This document shows positions 14,075 through 14,499 of a DNA stretch of 14,499 bases, one piece after another (positions within the stretch are counted from its first letter, which is position 1; every line of letters starts with the position of its first letter). Source of the DNA: Alistipes sp. CAG:514 (lineage in GTDB: Bacteria > Bacteroidota > Bacteroidia > Bacteroidales > UBA932); assembly GCA_000431015.1 (NCBI GenBank), contig HF985989.1, forward strand, positions 1-14,499, given 5' to 3'. The notes beneath the pieces were generated by a model. The model did not search any database, was not told the origin of the DNA, and saw only the letters and a list, made by a program, of their open reading frames with translations. Made by a program: the position numbers and the translations under genes.

Positions 14075-14499
14075 TCGCAGCCACCGAGAGTGCCGCGTAA
14101 TCTCCTATCGATTCTCCGAGCGCTGCCGGGACAACCTTGCAGACCTTGTTCGCCAAAGGAAGTGCCTCTCTCGCAAGCACCTCGTCCACAAAAGGTTTCA
14201 TCATGTCCTCATTTCTTGAATAGATGCTTCCGATCACGATGAGTTCCGGATTAAGGATGTCCATCACGACAGAGAGTCCGACCCCCAGATGGCGGGACGA
14301 GATCTCATAGACCTCCTTGGCCAGCGGGTCACCTTCCCTCGCGGCCTGGGCCACAATCTTCGCCGTGATCCTGTCCACGTCCCCGTCCGGACACCAGCTC
14401 ACCTTCTGACCCATCTGAAGGCGTTCCTTCACAAGCGACTGAGCCAATTGCCTGATACCGCCTCCGCTGCAGAAACCCTCGAAGGAACCGCTCTTGCCG
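14061..14499 (-). CDS. ROK-family sugar kinase (C-terminal part; N-terminus beyond right edge)
   Basis: ROK proteins phosphorylate hexoses or N-acetylhexosamines, or act as repressors. The frame is open from the right edge to the TAA at 14061 (about 145 codons). The visible part begins GKSGSFEGFCSGGGI, matching the GxxGCxExxxSG element of ROK kinases, but with Ser in place of the zinc-ligand Cys. It continues with AREGDPLAKEVYEISSRHLGVGL, split as AREGDP...SRHLGVGLSVVMDILNPELIVIGS, the conserved C-terminal ROK segment, and ends VPAALGESIGDYAALSVA. The ATP site and the catalytic aspartate lie outside the window. It heads the visible part of the GH36 operon, 7 nt before gmhA, so a catabolic kinase role is likely. 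The TTG at 14447 is not a real start. Confidence 0.85.
   Translation of the reverse strand, partial: GKSGSFEGFCSGGGIRQLAQSLVKERLQMGQKVSWCPDGDVDRITAKIVAQAAREGDPLAKEVYEISSRHLGVGLSVVMDILNPELIVIGSIYSRNEDMMKPFVDEVLAREALPLANKVCKVVPAALGESIGDYAALSVAANIHG

Noticed and set aside
13265..14242. 325-codon plus-strand open frame
   Set aside because: Antisense to GH36 copy B, gmhA and the ROK gene; translation is histidine/arginine/proline-rich with no motif.

Overview
The window looks like chromosomal DNA from a G+C-rich member of the Bacteroidota, probably Bacteroidales. The evidence is a SusC/RagA TonB-dependent transporter, promoter-like boxes matching the Bacteroidota -7 consensus TAnnTTTG in front of several genes, mostly weak or absent Shine-Dalgarno sequences, and a secreted glycan-degradation operon. 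No rRNA, tRNA, CRISPR array, insertion sequence or integrase was seen.

Left part (1-3153, all minus strand): the N-terminal 552 residues of a SusC-family transporter run off the left edge. It has its own candidate promoter and is separated from the upstream housekeeping pair rdgB-recO by a strong intrinsic terminator whose stem pairs fully only in the minus-strand transcript. Upstream of rdgB lies a decayed C-terminal piece of a Bacteroidota-type AAA ATPase, then about 300 bases of apparently non-coding DNA.

Centre (3649-8079): a plus-strand S41 carboxyl-terminal processing protease faces a minus-strand pair, a WYL-domain regulator followed 2 nt later by a DEDDh 3'-5' exonuclease that starts with GTG behind a good Shine-Dalgarno. 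Divergent from the regulator is a pentapeptide-repeat protein with a C-terminal two-helix membrane domain. That domain resembles the pore module of pentapeptide/ion-channel fusions but lacks the TxGYGD filter. Both divergent genes have perfect TAnnTTTG boxes, and the shared intergenic region holds palindromes that could be operators.

Right part (8153-14499, all minus strand): a tightly packed operon reading ROK-family sugar kinase (cut by the right edge), GmhA-type SIS isomerase, two tandem secreted GH36 enzymes, and a secreted endonuclease/exonuclease/phosphatase-family hydrolase. The junctions are 7 nt, 1 nt, a 4-nt ATGA overlap and 15 nt. The order suggests extracytoplasmic release of alpha-galactose or alpha-GalNAc from a glycan, plus removal of a phosphoester, with intracellular sugar-phosphate handling. 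The substrate cannot be read from the sequence.

The most unusual signal is not a gene. The octamer ATGAATAT (complement ATATTCAT) occurs 12 times in 14.5 kb, where fewer than 0.5 copies would be expected even with equal base frequencies. The copies lie in both strands, in coding and non-coding DNA, and two pairs form inverted repeats.
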